64,000 nt of DNA from Oceanobacillus piezotolerans (GCF_003665065.1 NZ_RCHR01000003.1:124001-188000); one strand, 5' to 3'; counted from the stretch's first letter, positions 54,322 to 63,322 are shown. Notes: a model not told the origin generated them from the letters alone. Program-made: numbers and translations.

Positions 54322-55080
54322 ATGAAATTGATCACTCGTAAAAGTAAACGGGAAATTGAAAAAATGCAAGCAGCAGGCGATTTGCTTGTTCAAACACATA
54401 AAGAGATTGCAAAAATGATTAAGCCTGGAATTACAACGAAGGAAATCGATACCTTTGTAGAAGAATTCTTAGCAAAGCATGGTGCTACACCAGAGCAAAA
54501 AGGATATAATGGTTATCCTTATGCAATATGTGCTTCTGTAAATGATGAAATCTGTCATGGATTTCCTAGCGACACACCACTAAAAAATGGAGATATTGTA
54601 ACTATTGACATGGTTGTAAATTTAGATGGTGGTCTAGCTGATTCTGCGTGGTCTTATGCAGTGGGAGAAGTGGACGCTGTTGGGAAGCGTCTAATGGAAG
54701 TTACGAAGAATGCTTTATACAAAGGAATTGAGCAAGCGCAGGTTGGAAATCGAATTGGTGACATCGGCCATGCTATTCAATCCTATGCAGAAGGTGAGGG
54801 CTTCTCTGTCGTACGTGATTTCACTGGTCATGGGATTGGACCAACCATTCATGAGGAACCGCACATTCCTCATTTTGGACTTCCGAATAAAGGTTTACGT
54901 TTAAAGGAAGGTATGGTAATTACTATTGAGCCAATGATTAATGAAGGAGATTGGCAAAGTAAAATGGATCAAAACAACTGGACAGCAAGAACAGTTGATG
55001 GAGGTCGTTCCGTCCAATACGAACACACCCTTGTTATTACAAAAGATGGTCCATTATTAATAACTGATCAAGATAAATAA
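54322..55080 (+). CDS. map: Methionine aminopeptidase, type I (MapB/YflG-like)
   Basis: 252 residues. Pita-bread fold: Asp ligands in VTIDMVVNLDGGLADSAWSYAVG, His in TGHGIGPTIHEEPHIPHF, Glu ligands in TIEPMI and near the C-terminus (QYEHTLVI). No zinc-finger extension, thus type Ia. It removes initiator Met. The gene stands apart from the ribosomal protein cluster, so it is probably a second copy such as B. subtilis YflG (MapB). Confidence 0.92.
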   Translation: MKLITRKSKREIEKMQAAGDLLVQTHKEIAKMIKPGITTKEIDTFVEEFLAKHGATPEQKGYNGYPYAICASVNDEICHGFPSDTPLKNGDIVTIDMVVNLDGGLADSAWSYAVGEVDAVGKRLMEVTKNALYKGIEQAQVGNRIGDIGHAIQSYAEGEGFSVVRDFTGHGIGPTIHEEPHIPHFGLPNKGLRLKEGMVITIEPMINEGDWQSKMDQNNWTARTVDGGRSVQYEHTLVITKDGPLLITDQDK

Positions 55081-55101
55081 CTTTTAGGGAGTGGAGTTAT
55101 C

Positions 55102-55863
55102 TTGCGTGTCGTATCCATATGTCCAAGCAATACCGAAATACTTGCTTACTTAGATATGACAGAGGTGCTAGTGGGTGTAGATAATTATTCTGATTGGCCA
55201 GCTATGGTGGAAACCTTGCCTAAAGTAGGTCCTGACTTATCGATTGATATGGACAAAGTAGAGGCATTGCAGCCGGATTTAATATTAGCGTCACTAAGTG
55301 TACCCGGAATGGAAAAAAATATCGAGGGTTTAGAAGAAAGAAAGCTCCCTTACATCATTCTTAATCCTAATACTCTTCATGAAATCGCTGAAGATATCCG
55401 AAAAGTAGGAGAAGCAATCGGTATAAAAGAGGAAGCGAATCGTAAAGCGGAGCTGTTTTTAAAAGAGATCGAGTCCTTACGAATAAAAGCGGAGAATAAA
55501 AGAGAAAAGCTGAGACTTTACTGGGAATGGTGGCCAAAGCCCATTTTTACCCCAGGATCAGTAAATTGGCTAACTGAAATCAGTCAACTTGCCGGAGCAG
55601 AAAATATTTTTGCTACAGAAAAGGTCGCAAGTTTTAAAACGGATTGGGATGAAGTTAAAAGACGAAATCCAGACCATATATGTATGGTCTGGGTAGGTGT
55701 AAAAGAGGAAAAAATGAAACCGGAATTAGTGATAAATCGACCTGGATGGAAAAATATGAAAGCTATTCAAGAAGGGAATATTCACGTATTAGAAGAGTCC
55801 TTATATTGCAGACCCTCGCCAAGATTATTGGAAGGACTAAGGAAACTAGTGGACATTATATAA
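55102..55863 (+). CDS. Cobalamin/iron-siderophore-type binding protein domain without signal peptide
   Basis: 253 residues, TTG start after AGGGAGTGGAG. BtuF/helical-backbone binding fold (PF01497): VVSICPSNTEILAYLDM, GPDLSIDMDKVEALQPDLILASL, WEWWPKPIFTPGSVNWLTEISQLAGAENIF. There is no signal peptide or lipobox, so it stays in the cytoplasm, unlike importer-bound homologues. Its ligand may be a corrinoid. Function unproven. Confidence 0.78.
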   Translation: MRVVSICPSNTEILAYLDMTEVLVGVDNYSDWPAMVETLPKVGPDLSIDMDKVEALQPDLILASLSVPGMEKNIEGLEERKLPYIILNPNTLHEIAEDIRKVGEAIGIKEEANRKAELFLKEIESLRIKAENKREKLRLYWEWWPKPIFTPGSVNWLTEISQLAGAENIFATEKVASFKTDWDEVKRRNPDHICMVWVGVKEEKMKPELVINRPGWKNMKAIQEGNIHVLEESLYCRPSPRLLEGLRKLVDII

Positions 55864-56010
55864 ACACCAAAGAAGAGGGAAATCGTTTTATACAACGGGC
55901 TCTCTTTTCACGTTTGAAAGGCTATAATCTACACGTTCACTCATCAAGCGAATGAGAGTCAAGAAAGTGGACTCACCAATTATACGGTCACTCTCCCATA
56001 AAGCGTACAG

Positions 56011-56050
56011 AAAAAGCAGATTGAGAACGAACACTTCCAATCTGCTTTTT
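56011..56050. terminator. Bidirectional hairpin with the same stem as at 19501
   Basis: AAAAAGCAGATTG (56011-56023) and CAATCTGCTTTTT (56038-56050) pair perfectly around a 14-nt loop. Confidence 0.85.
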
Positions 56051-56106
56051 CATTGTCTAGGAAATTATAAAAATGAACGACCTGTGGATATTTCTTATCA
56101 TTAAGA

Positions 56107-56350
56107 AAAGCCACGTCCGGCTCCAGCGCCCAGCAACTAGCAGATCTTTTGGTGGGACGAGCATTGCGCAGTCCCAAACTTCACACTCCTCCACTACGAT
56201 AAGTCAACATCGACTCAGTCATAGGTTGCGCCGACTAAAACCGGCTTCCGCCAACGTCGGCGTACCCCATAAAGGGGCATGTTTCCTTTATCTCATTGCG
56301 GAGCGCTCCAGTTTGTACGTTGTTAAACGGGCGCTTGCGCCTTTGTTCTA
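56107..56350. repeat. G+C-rich dispersed intergenic element
   Basis: About 240 bp with clearly higher G+C than its surroundings, starting with GTCCGGCTCCAGCGCC and ending with GGGCGCTTGCGCCTTTGTTC. The ends contain GCGCCC and GGGCGC in inverted orientation. I recall elements with these ends as common intergenic repeats in Bacillaceae. It carries a 95-codon open frame that looks accidental. Confidence 0.65.
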
Positions 56351-56369
56351 TTCATCTTAAATAAGAATC

Positions 56370-57758
56370 CTATTGGATTGCTTCTTCCTTCTTTTTACTT
56401 ACCTTTCTGCCACTAAATAGCACTGTAATAATCGGACTAAGCAAGCAGAAAAACGCGAACGGCAAGTACTCCATAACAGAAACACCTAATACATTTGCTA
56501 TAAATACACCACATACACTCCAAGGAACGAGGGGATTAATTACTGTACCAGCATCTTCTAAAGTTCTTGCTAATGCTTTATTTGGAAGTCCAGCATTTTG
56601 ATAAACACTTTTAAAGGTTTCTCCAGTAAGTAAAATCGATAAATATTGCTCCCCAATTATCACATTAATTCCTATAGCAGTAGTTGCTGTAGAAATAGTC
56701 GCCTTTCGAGCTGTTTTGATTTTTTCCTGGATAGAAGCTAGTAAGCTAGGAATAACACCTGTTACGAATAATAATCCTCCAAAGCTTAACGCCAAAATAA
56801 CGAGTGAAATCGTGAAGAGCATACTATTCATGCCACCTTTGGTCAATAGTTCATTGACAGGTTCAAAGGTAGTTTCACCAACATATCCATTGAACCAAGC
56901 TGACCAAAGTTCTGTTCCGGTAAAATGATTCATGCTCCAAGCAATGAATGTCCCGGCTAAGCTGCTCAAGGTTAAAGAAATAAATGCTGGTACGCGGAGA
57001 ATCGTACAAACAATTAAAATAATCAATGGTATCCAGGAAGCTAAATGAATTAAATTAGTAGCTTCTAGTGCCGCTTGATACATAGCTATTTGTTCAAGAG
57101 AATCACTTGTTTGCGCCGGTGAAAGAATCACAAAAACGATAAAAGAAATAATAAATGCAGGGATGGTCGTTAGGCTAATATGCTTAATATGGTCAAATAA
57201 ATCTACACCGACAATAGCGGAAGCCAGATTTGTGGTATCAGATAAAGGAGACATTTTATCCCCAAAGAATGCTCCAGAAACAATTGCTCCAGCTGTGATG
57301 GCAAGGGAAGCATCCATCGCATCCGCCATTCCAATAAACGCTATACCAATTGTTGCGGTAGTAGTTAAAGAGCTTCCTAAAGATACTCCAATAATCGAAG
57401 TAACTACAAATACGATGGCATAGAACCACGTACCGTTCACTAAATAGAATCCCGTATTTATTAAAGTTGGAATAGTTCCACTAATGATCCAGCTGCTAAT
57501 AAGAATACCAATTAGAAACAAAAGGAAAACGGCACCCATTCCAGATTTAGCAGCATTTATCATTGCTTCTTCCATTTGTTTAAATGAAATTCGATGCAAG
57601 TAGCCATATCCAATAAGCAGCATGATTCCCAATAAAATTGGAATGTGGGGAACAATTTCCAGTCCGATTATGAAATATCCTATTAGTGCAATAACTAGAA
57701 TTAGAATGAAAAAAGCTTCAAGAACAGATGGTTTAAATCTTGGTTGAATGGAAAACAT
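56370..57758 (-). CDS. nhaC: NhaC family antiporter, T-box regulated; possible tyrosine transporter
   Basis: 462 residues, about eleven to twelve membrane helices, NhaC family by blocks such as GSSLTTTATIGIAFIGMADAMD, GDKMSPLSDTTNLASAIVG and GEQYLSILLTGETF. TAGGAGG precedes the start. NhaC proteins exchange Na+ and H+, but this gene is preceded by a T-box with a UAC (Tyr) specifier. NhaC-like genes under tyrosine T-boxes have been predicted to encode tyrosine transporters, so the name describes the family rather than the substrate. Confidence 0.85.
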   Translation of the reverse strand: MFSIQPRFKPSVLEAFFILILVIALIGYFIIGLEIVPHIPILLGIMLLIGYGYLHRISFKQMEEAMINAAKSGMGAVFLLFLIGILISSWIISGTIPTLINTGFYLVNGTWFYAIVFVVTSIIGVSLGSSLTTTATIGIAFIGMADAMDASLAITAGAIVSGAFFGDKMSPLSDTTNLASAIVGVDLFDHIKHISLTTIPAFIISFIVFVILSPAQTSDSLEQIAMYQAALEATNLIHLASWIPLIILIVCTILRVPAFISLTLSSLAGTFIAWSMNHFTGTELWSAWFNGYVGETTFEPVNELLTKGGMNSMLFTISLVILALSFGGLLFVTGVIPSLLASIQEKIKTARKATISTATTAIGINVIIGEQYLSILLTGETFKSVYQNAGLPNKALARTLEDAGTVINPLVPWSVCGVFIANVLGVSVMEYLPFAFFCLLSPIITVLFSGRKVSKKKEEAIQ

Positions 57759-57790
57759 AAAGAACCTCCTAAGCCGTAATTAAATCAAAA

Positions 57791-57998
57791 TAAGCTTCAT
57801 CCTTGAACTCAAGGACGAAGCTTACTCCGCGGTACCACCCTGATTGATGAATATGATTCATCCACTTAATAAGAAAAAATCCTCTGAATAAAATGTGTAA
57901 TTCAATTTCTTCCTGCCAAAGCTCTCACCCGCTGCTTTGTCTCTGCTTGCTGCTCAAAAGAAATCTACTTTCATTTTAGGATCATAATATTTATGTTA
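57791..57998 (-). promoter_or_regulatory. T-box leader, tyrosine (UAC) specifier
   Basis: On the minus strand, in order: stem I base ATCCT/AGGAT; AGTAGA S-turn; the AGAGA bulge motif; distal loop GGGTGAGAGC; specifier strand GAATTACACA in which the triplet after GAA-U is UAC (Tyr); T-box AGGGTGGTACCGCGG (57827-57841); and a terminator with arms AAGCTTCGTCCTTGA and TCAAGGATGAAGCTT (57791-57824) followed by a T-rich run. Uncharged tRNA-Tyr should promote read-through. Confidence 0.93.
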
Positions 57999-58004
57999 CT
58001 AATG

Positions 58005-58034
58005 ACTATACAATTCACAAGCTTTTCTTGTCAA
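58005..58034 (-). promoter_or_regulatory. Sigma-A promoter of the T-box leader
   Basis: Minus strand TTGACA (58029-58034), 18-bp spacer, TATAGT (58005-58010). Confidence 0.85.
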
Positions 58035-58117
58035 CATAGAAAAACAAAAGGGGGCTTTTTCAAATAGGATAAATGCTATATAATGAATTCAATTCATTTG
58101 TTCAAAGGGGGGCAGAC

Positions 58118-58861
58118 ATGCGTACAGGAGCAAAGCTTCGTTCTTCTTCAAATATAAGAAGTTCACAAGCCGGTCATATGTTTAAACGTGGTTTAATGGT
58201 TGGCTTTCCTATTATGCTTGGATACATACCGATTGCACTTACATATGGTGTACTTGCAAGACAATCTGGAATGTCGTTACTTGAGCTTACGTTAATGAGT
58301 GTACTCGTATTTGCAGGTGCTAGTCAATTTATGGGAGCGAATATGATTGCAGTAGGAGCGGGAGCGGTTGAAATTGTGATAGCTACCTTTATCCTTAATT
58401 TCCGTCACTTTGTAATGAACTTATCATTCATGAATCAATTACGTAACATTCCATTAAAATGGAAAGCTCCTTTATCATTAGGTTTAACTGATGAAACCTT
58501 TGCTGTTTCTGCACTTCATTCAGAAGAGGCAAAAAAGGAAAAAGGAGTTTATTTCTATGCAGCAATTATTTTAGTTGCTTATTTATCATGGGTACTTGGC
58601 TCATTAGTAGGCGGATTGCTGGGAGATATTATTCCTCATGCCTTGAGTCAGAGTATGGGAATTGCATTGTATGCCATGTTTATTGGGCTATTAGTTCCTT
58701 CAGTGAAAAAGAACATAAAGGTTGGATTAATAGCTATTATTGCCATGCTGCTAAACGCATTATGTGTTCAATTAGGGATGAGTAGTGGATGGGCAATTGT
58801 TGTAGGCACAATTATTGGGGCGCTAAGTGGAATTTACCTGCTAAAGGAGGAAGAAGCTTGA
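58118..58861 (+). CDS. azlC: Branched-chain amino acid exporter large subunit, AzlC family
   Basis: 247 residues from ATG 58118 behind AGGGGGGC; an earlier in-frame start lacks a site. Eight-helix AzlC pattern: GLMVGFPIMLGYIPIALTYGVLARQSG, VFAGASQFMGANMI, FRHFVMNLSF. With AzlD it forms an amino acid exporter. Divergent from the T-box controlled gene. Confidence 0.9.
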   Translation: MRTGAKLRSSSNIRSSQAGHMFKRGLMVGFPIMLGYIPIALTYGVLARQSGMSLLELTLMSVLVFAGASQFMGANMIAVGAGAVEIVIATFILNFRHFVMNLSFMNQLRNIPLKWKAPLSLGLTDETFAVSALHSEEAKKEKGVYFYAAIILVAYLSWVLGSLVGGLLGDIIPHALSQSMGIALYAMFIGLLVPSVKKNIKVGLIAIIAMLLNALCVQLGMSSGWAIVVGTIIGALSGIYLLKEEEA

Positions 58862-59154
58862 CAACTATCCTGATTATAATTGGAATGTCCATCGCTACTA
58901 TGGTGCCCAGATTGGTACCTGCATTTGTGATGGAAAAGATTCAGCTGCGTCCTTGGTTAAATAGAGCATTACTTGCTGTCCCTTATGCTGCTCTAGGTGC
59001 ACTGATTTTTCCGGGGATTATGAAAGTAGTACCTGAACAACCTATCATTGGCATTGTCGGCGGCTTAGTTGCTGTTTTGTTAGCGTATTTCGGCCTAAAT
59101 GTTGTGTTAGTTGTGGTAGGGGCGATTATTACGGTTTTATTATTAACGATGTAA
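58858..59154 (+). CDS. azlD: Branched-chain amino acid exporter small subunit, AzlD family
   Basis: 98 residues from TTG 58858, overlapping azlC by 4 bp (TTGA). Four hydrophobic helices with MVPRLVPAFVMEKIQLRPWLNRALLAVPYAALGAL, typical of AzlD. Partner of AzlC. Confidence 0.9.
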   Translation: MTTILIIIGMSIATMVPRLVPAFVMEKIQLRPWLNRALLAVPYAALGALIFPGIMKVVPEQPIIGIVGGLVAVLLAYFGLNVVLVVVGAIITVLLLTM

Positions 59155-59172
59155 CTAAACACTGATAAGAAA

Positions 59173-59209
59173 GAAGAAACCGACATTAATTGTCGCTTTC
59201 TTCTTTTTT
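59173..59209. terminator. Bidirectional terminator between azlD and the CDF gene
   Basis: GAAGAAACCGACA (59173-59185) and TGTCGCTTTCTTC (59191-59203) form a stem with one mismatch, T-run following. It overlaps the minus-strand stop codon. Confidence 0.75.
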
Positions 59210-60076
59210 CCTATAGTAAGGCTCGATATGAATTTGTGCATGAGTTATTTTATAATTTTGCTCTAGCTGTTTTTCAATATGATCTGAGATTCGATGTCCT
59301 TGTTCTACAGTGAACTGTGGTTCGACTAAGATGGTGATATCAACGAGAGCGTGATTTCCATGAACTCGACCTTTAATATCTTTAATTTTTTTCACATCTT
59401 CTATCTTCTCTATTCTTTGACGAATATGCTCAATCTTCTCTTCATCAAATCCATCTGTAAGCGTATGGGTAGAATCTTTAAAGATTTCCCAGGCAGTCTT
59501 ACAGATAATAACCCCTACAATTAGTCCAGCTAGTGGATCTAACCAAATTAAACCAAATTGAGCTCCTATAATCCCGATAAATGCTCCTATACTAACTAAA
59601 GCATCAGAGCGATTATCCTGTGCTGCAGCATATAGGGAAGAGCTCTCAATCTTCTTAGCTAAAGTGACGTTGTAGCGGTAAACCATGAGCATAACAATAG
59701 CAGCTCCTAATGCAGTCCAGGCAGTAAGCATGTCCGGTTCAGTTGTTTGTCCTAAAGAGATTTTTTGTATGGTTGAGAGAATGACTTGTAAACCCACGAC
59801 CATCATTATAAAAGCAGCAAAAAGGGAGGCAATTGTTTCTGCCCGGTAATGTCCATAAGGATGATTCTCATCTGGTGGCTTTCTGGATATTCTTAATCCA
59901 ATTAAAACTGCCACGGAAGCAATAACATCTGTCGTATTATTTAATCCATCTGCTCGTAAGGCCTCTGAATTCCCTAAGCCAGCAACAACCAGCTTAGTAA
60001 TGGATAAAAATAGGTAGGCAATAATACTAATCCATGCCCCTTTTTCTCCTTTTTTCAGGTTATCCGAATAATCCAT
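59186..60076 (-). CDS. Cation diffusion facilitator family metal exporter
   Basis: 296 residues. Six membrane helices (about 12-200) with DGLNNTTDV in helix 2 and HPYGHYRAETIASL in the following loop, and QDNRSDALVSIGAFIG in helix 5; the Asp residues of these form the metal site. The C-terminal cytoplasmic ferredoxin-like domain (about 205-290) contains VHGNHALVDITI. The site-A residues are Asn/Asp rather than His/Asp, which in related proteins goes with Mn, Fe or Co rather than Zn; that is inference. Confidence 0.9.
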   Translation of the reverse strand: MDYSDNLKKGEKGAWISIIAYLFLSITKLVVAGLGNSEALRADGLNNTTDVIASVAVLIGLRISRKPPDENHPYGHYRAETIASLFAAFIMMVVGLQVILSTIQKISLGQTTEPDMLTAWTALGAAIVMLMVYRYNVTLAKKIESSSLYAAAQDNRSDALVSIGAFIGIIGAQFGLIWLDPLAGLIVGVIICKTAWEIFKDSTHTLTDGFDEEKIEHIRQRIEKIEDVKKIKDIKGRVHGNHALVDITILVEPQFTVEQGHRISDHIEKQLEQNYKITHAQIHIEPYYRKKEESDN

Positions 60077-60255
60077 TTAACTTCCTCCATTAAATAAAAT
60101 AAATCATTGCTAAGATCCATATGTAAATAGCTTATTAAGTCTATCAAATAAGGAGCTGGTGAGTCTAGAGAAAAAATAAAGCACCCGGCAATATCTATTG
60201 GGACCTGTTAAGGAAGTTTAGTGAAGGAAACATAATATGTCTCATCCATCATTTA

Positions 60256-60429
60256 TCGTAGGTTAACTGGCTGCAAGTCCCCCTTAAAAAATCCGAGTAA
60301 AATACAATAAGCAAGTGTGGACAAACAGCAGGTCAAATGCCCGATTCATTCAAGGGGCTTTAGGTCATACTCTTGTGGTACTAATGCTCAGTAGGGTGAA
60401 GAAAACCTCGACTGAGTGTAATTTCACTT
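60256..60429 (-). repeat. Dispersed structured repeat, GAACGAATCGGG family, copy 3 (inverted)
   Basis: Reading on the minus strand: AGTGAAATTACACTCAG, hairpin CTCAGT..ACTGAG, GAATGAATCGGGC, TTATTGTATTTTACTC, GGGGGACTTGCAGCCAGTTAACC. It is the fullest copy. The rest of the gap 60077-60455 shows nothing else. Confidence 0.72.
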
Positions 60430-60455
60430 TTTTACAAGATGGGAATGCTAATTAG

Positions 60456-60484
60456 TTGATATATTTAGAAAAATCGGGCATAAT
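60456..60484 (+). promoter_or_regulatory. Candidate sigma-A promoter of the IDEAL gene
   Basis: TTGATA (60456-60461), 17-bp spacer, CATAAT (60479-60484), 27 bp before the start codon. Confidence 0.6.
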
Positions 60485-60511
60485 GGTGTAAAGGATAAGG
60501 GGGGGCTTTCT

Positions 60512-60745
60512 ATGAAGAAAGAGAAACTTGTTTATCGATTTATTCGTTATGACGGTGAGACCCTTACTGCAAAGAGAGAAATTCCTTATGAATTTAGTTT
60601 AGTTGCACAGCTTGTACTAGATGAGTTATGCTATCGCTGGAATAAGAGGAAATTAATGGAAGAGATAAATAACACGTTTGTTAAAAAGGATAGATCAGCA
60701 TTTAATTATTATAGTAATTTATACAAAGAATATGTTTGGGAATAA
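60512..60745 (+). CDS. IDEAL domain protein, 77 residues
   Basis: A strong Shine-Dalgarno (AAGGGGGGG) precedes the ATG. The C-terminal half (about 32-74) fits the IDEAL domain: LVLDELCYRWNKRKLMEEINNTFVKKDRSAFNYYSNLY. These short proteins are found in Bacillales, sometimes fused to protease-adaptor domains. No enzymatic motif. Function unknown. Confidence 0.7.
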   Translation: MKKEKLVYRFIRYDGETLTAKREIPYEFSLVAQLVLDELCYRWNKRKLMEEINNTFVKKDRSAFNYYSNLYKEYVWE

Positions 60746-60782
60746 GAAATTGGTCTTGCATGTGCAAGGCCAATTTCTTTTG
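60744..60782. terminator. Bidirectional terminator
   Basis: AAGAAATTGGTCTTGCA (60744-60760) and TGCAAGGCCAATTTCTT (60763-60779) pair over 17 positions with one G-T/A-C variation; serves the IDEAL gene and the convergent phospholipase-like gene. Confidence 0.85.
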
Positions 60783-60787
60783 AATCG

Positions 60788-61702
60788 TTATATAATAGGG
60801 TAGCTATATTTGTTTTCTAACTGCAGTTCTAATGGTTTTCCAGTATCATAAGAAATATTTCCAACTAGTTGGGAGAGCCTTTTCTCAGTGAACTCATTAT
60901 TATTATCCCAGTAGCGTAATATTTCTCTAACAACTTCTATACCTTCCACCCGAGCTTGGTTGTATAAATCAATAAAACTTTCATTCATTTCTTCCCCTGT
61001 TGCGGAATGGTGCCATGTATGATGATTGGTATTAAGATAGTCAATATTATCTTTAATAGGCTGATGGGAAAAGGGATTTATTAAAGAGCCGAATAGCTTA
61101 TTTTTCCAACCATATGGGTCGGATAGTAGCTTTAAGGCAAGGATCATATCTTTATATGCTTTACTAATATACTTTCCCGATTTAGGATGAAGCCCAGGAT
61201 AATGTTTAGTAATCTTCTGATGAAGAAAATCCCTGATATCATTATCTAATGATTTTCCAATATAAATTTCTTTATATACCTGTGTTTTCCAAGTTTTCAC
61301 ATGATGGAATTTCTCCATCATAAGCGTATCAATTATAATCTCCAATTTTGCATGGTTATTCCCTTCGTATCCTGCTGCATAATGAATATAAGGGTGTGCA
61401 TTTCGATCCAGAATATGATGTGTTACAAAGCCAATTACATATGCTTTTATTTCATAACTCATATTAGTTGCAGATTGAATCATATCCATAAGAAATGTGC
61501 CACAGTTTTTGGTGTGTAGTGCCATACCTACCTCATGAACAGATTTATTTTTAATCCATGACCAGAAATTGTGGTAGAAGAACGGATCTGGTCCTTGGGC
61601 ACCCAATTTAATATAGGCTTCATAGTCGGTTGTTAAGAATGATTGATCAATAGCGTCAATAACTTCTTCGCTAAATAGAATATGTGTCCATATGTTCGGC
61701 AT
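60788..61702 (-). CDS. Zinc-dependent phospholipase C-like protein
   Basis: 304 residues, no signal peptide. Zn_dep_PLPC domain pattern: N-terminal PNIWTHILF, QGPDPFFYHNFW, then YVIGFVTHHILDRNAHPYIHY with His/Asp ligands, and a Glu region KLEIIIDTLMM. Such proteins in Bacillaceae are cytoplasmic and their substrate is unknown; secreted phospholipase C would need a signal peptide. AGGAGG precedes the ATG. Confidence 0.82.
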   Translation of the reverse strand: MPNIWTHILFSEEVIDAIDQSFLTTDYEAYIKLGAQGPDPFFYHNFWSWIKNKSVHEVGMALHTKNCGTFLMDMIQSATNMSYEIKAYVIGFVTHHILDRNAHPYIHYAAGYEGNNHAKLEIIIDTLMMEKFHHVKTWKTQVYKEIYIGKSLDNDIRDFLHQKITKHYPGLHPKSGKYISKAYKDMILALKLLSDPYGWKNKLFGSLINPFSHQPIKDNIDYLNTNHHTWHHSATGEEMNESFIDLYNQARVEGIEVVREILRYWDNNNEFTEKRLSQLVGNISYDTGKPLELQLENKYSYPII

Positions 61703-61888
61703 AGCAAACCTCCTTTAATACTATGTCTTTTCAACTTGAAATTGGATTATTAAATGTAACTCTATTATATAGAAAGAGCTTCAAAGAAAGCGAACATTTT
61801 TAATGTGCAGTGATTTGTATATTTCATTATTTGAAAAATTTGTTACAATAGAGAAGAATAGACGAATTTACATAGGGAGGATAATTCG

Positions 61889-63274
61889 ATGGAATTTCGT
61901 GTGGAAAGAGATACATTAGGGGATATTAATGTGCCTGCTGATAAATTTTGGGGGGCGCAAACACAAAGAAGTAAAGAGAACTTTCCGATTGGCGATGAAA
62001 CCATGCCAACAGAAATTATTAAAGCGTTTGCTATTTTAAAGAAAAGTGCTGCAAAAGCGAATAGTGACTTAGGATTAATGGAAAGCGAAAAAGCAGAAGC
62101 GATTGCATATGCTGCTGACCAAATTATTGAAGGTAATATAAATGATCATTTTCCACTTGTTGTATGGCAAACGGGAAGTGGTACACAATCCAATATGAAT
62201 GTTAATGAAGTAATTGCACATGTTGGTAATAAGTGGCTGAGTGAAAAAGGCAGCGTGCTGACACTTCATCCGAATGATGATGTCAATAAATCCCAAAGCT
62301 CGAATGATACGTACCCTACAGCGATGCATGTCGCATTTGTATTAAAACTGGAAGAAGAAGTAATTCCAGCTGTTCAGGCTTTGAAAGCTACATTAAAGCA
62401 AAAGATGGACGAGTTCTCGGATATTGTTAAAATTGGACGTACTCATTTACAGGATGCAACTCCTCTTACGTTAGGACAGGAGATTAGTGGTTGGCATCGC
62501 ATGCTTGAAAAATCTGAAGTCATGATTACAGAAAGTGTTCACCACTTAAAAGAATTAGCAATTGGTGGTACTGCTGTTGGAACTGGATTAAATGCACATC
62601 CTGAATTCTCTGATCGTGTATGTGCTCATATTAGCAGATATACTGGTAAAACCTTTATTTCTGCACCAAATAAATTCCATTCTTTAACAAGTCATGATGA
62701 ATCGGTATATGCTCACGGAGCATTAAAAGCACTAGCTGCAGATATGATGAAAATCGCGAATGATGTTCGCTGGTTAGCTAGTGGCCCTCGTTGTGGAATA
62801 GGTGAAATCACCATTCCTGCAAATGAACCAGGAAGCTCAATTATGCCTGGAAAGGTGAATCCTACACAAAGTGAAGCAGTGACAATGGTAGCTGCACAAG
62901 TGATGGGAAATGACGCAACCATTGGGTTTGCTGCTAGTCAGGGTAACTTTGAGCTAAACGTATTTAAACCTGTTATTGCTTATAACTTCCTGCAAACCTG
63001 CCAATTATTAGCAGATAGTATTCTTTCCTTTGACGAGCGCTGTGCACAAGGTATCGAGCCGAATCATGAACAAATTCAAAAGAATTTAAATGATTCACTT
63101 ATGCTTGTTACAGCATTAAATCCACATATTGGATATGAAAATGCCGCAAAAATCGCGAAAAAGGCATTTGCTGATAACGCTACACTAAAGGAAACAGCAG
63201 TAGCTTTAGAGCTATTAACAGAAGAAGAATTTGATCAATATGTGAAGCCAGAAGAGATGACATATCCTAAATAA
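61889..63274 (+). CDS. fumC: Fumarate hydratase, class II
   Basis: 461 residues, preceded by AGGGAGGA. Fumarase/aspartase superfamily: [14 protein letters not shown] (about 95-110), [18 protein letters not shown] (about 181-198), [10 protein letters not shown], and the signature [16 protein letters not shown] (about 314-329) with the catalytic Ser. It hydrates fumarate to malate in the TCA cycle. An extended -10 element TGTTACAAT (61841-61849) lies upstream. B. subtilis calls it citG. Confidence 0.95.
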   Translation: MEFRVERDTLGDINVPADKFWGAQTQRSKENFPIGDETMPTEIIKAFAILKKSAAKANSDLGLMESEKAEAIAYAADQIIEGNINDHFPLVVWQTGSGTQSNMNVNEVIAHVGNKWLSEKGSVLTLHPNDDVNKSQSSNDTYPTAMHVAFVLKLEEEVIPAVQALKATLKQKMDEFSDIVKIGRTHLQDATPLTLGQEISGWHRMLEKSEVMITESVHHLKELAIGGTAVGTGLNAHPEFSDRVCAHISRYTGKTFISAPNKFHSLTSHDESVYAHGALKALAADMMKIANDVRWLASGPRCGIGEITIPANEPGSSIMPGKVNPTQSEAVTMVAAQVMGNDATIGFAASQGNFELNVFKPVIAYNFLQTCQLLADSILSFDERCAQGIEPNHEQIQKNLNDSLMLVTALNPHIGYENAAKIAKKAFADNATLKETAVALELLTEEEFDQYVKPEEMTYPK

Positions 63275-63291
63275 AGTTGAATATATTGAAG

Positions 63292-63322
63292 AAGCCGAGT
63301 GATTTATCATTCGGCTTTTTTC
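63292..63322 (+). terminator. Terminator of fumC
   Basis: AAGCCGAGTGA (63292-63302) and TCATTCGGCTT (63307-63317) pair with one wobble, T-run follows. Confidence 0.88.

Noticed and set aside
56073..56360. A 95-codon open frame over the G+C-rich element
   Set aside because: No ribosome binding site, composition follows the repeat, and the predicted protein has no recognisable features.
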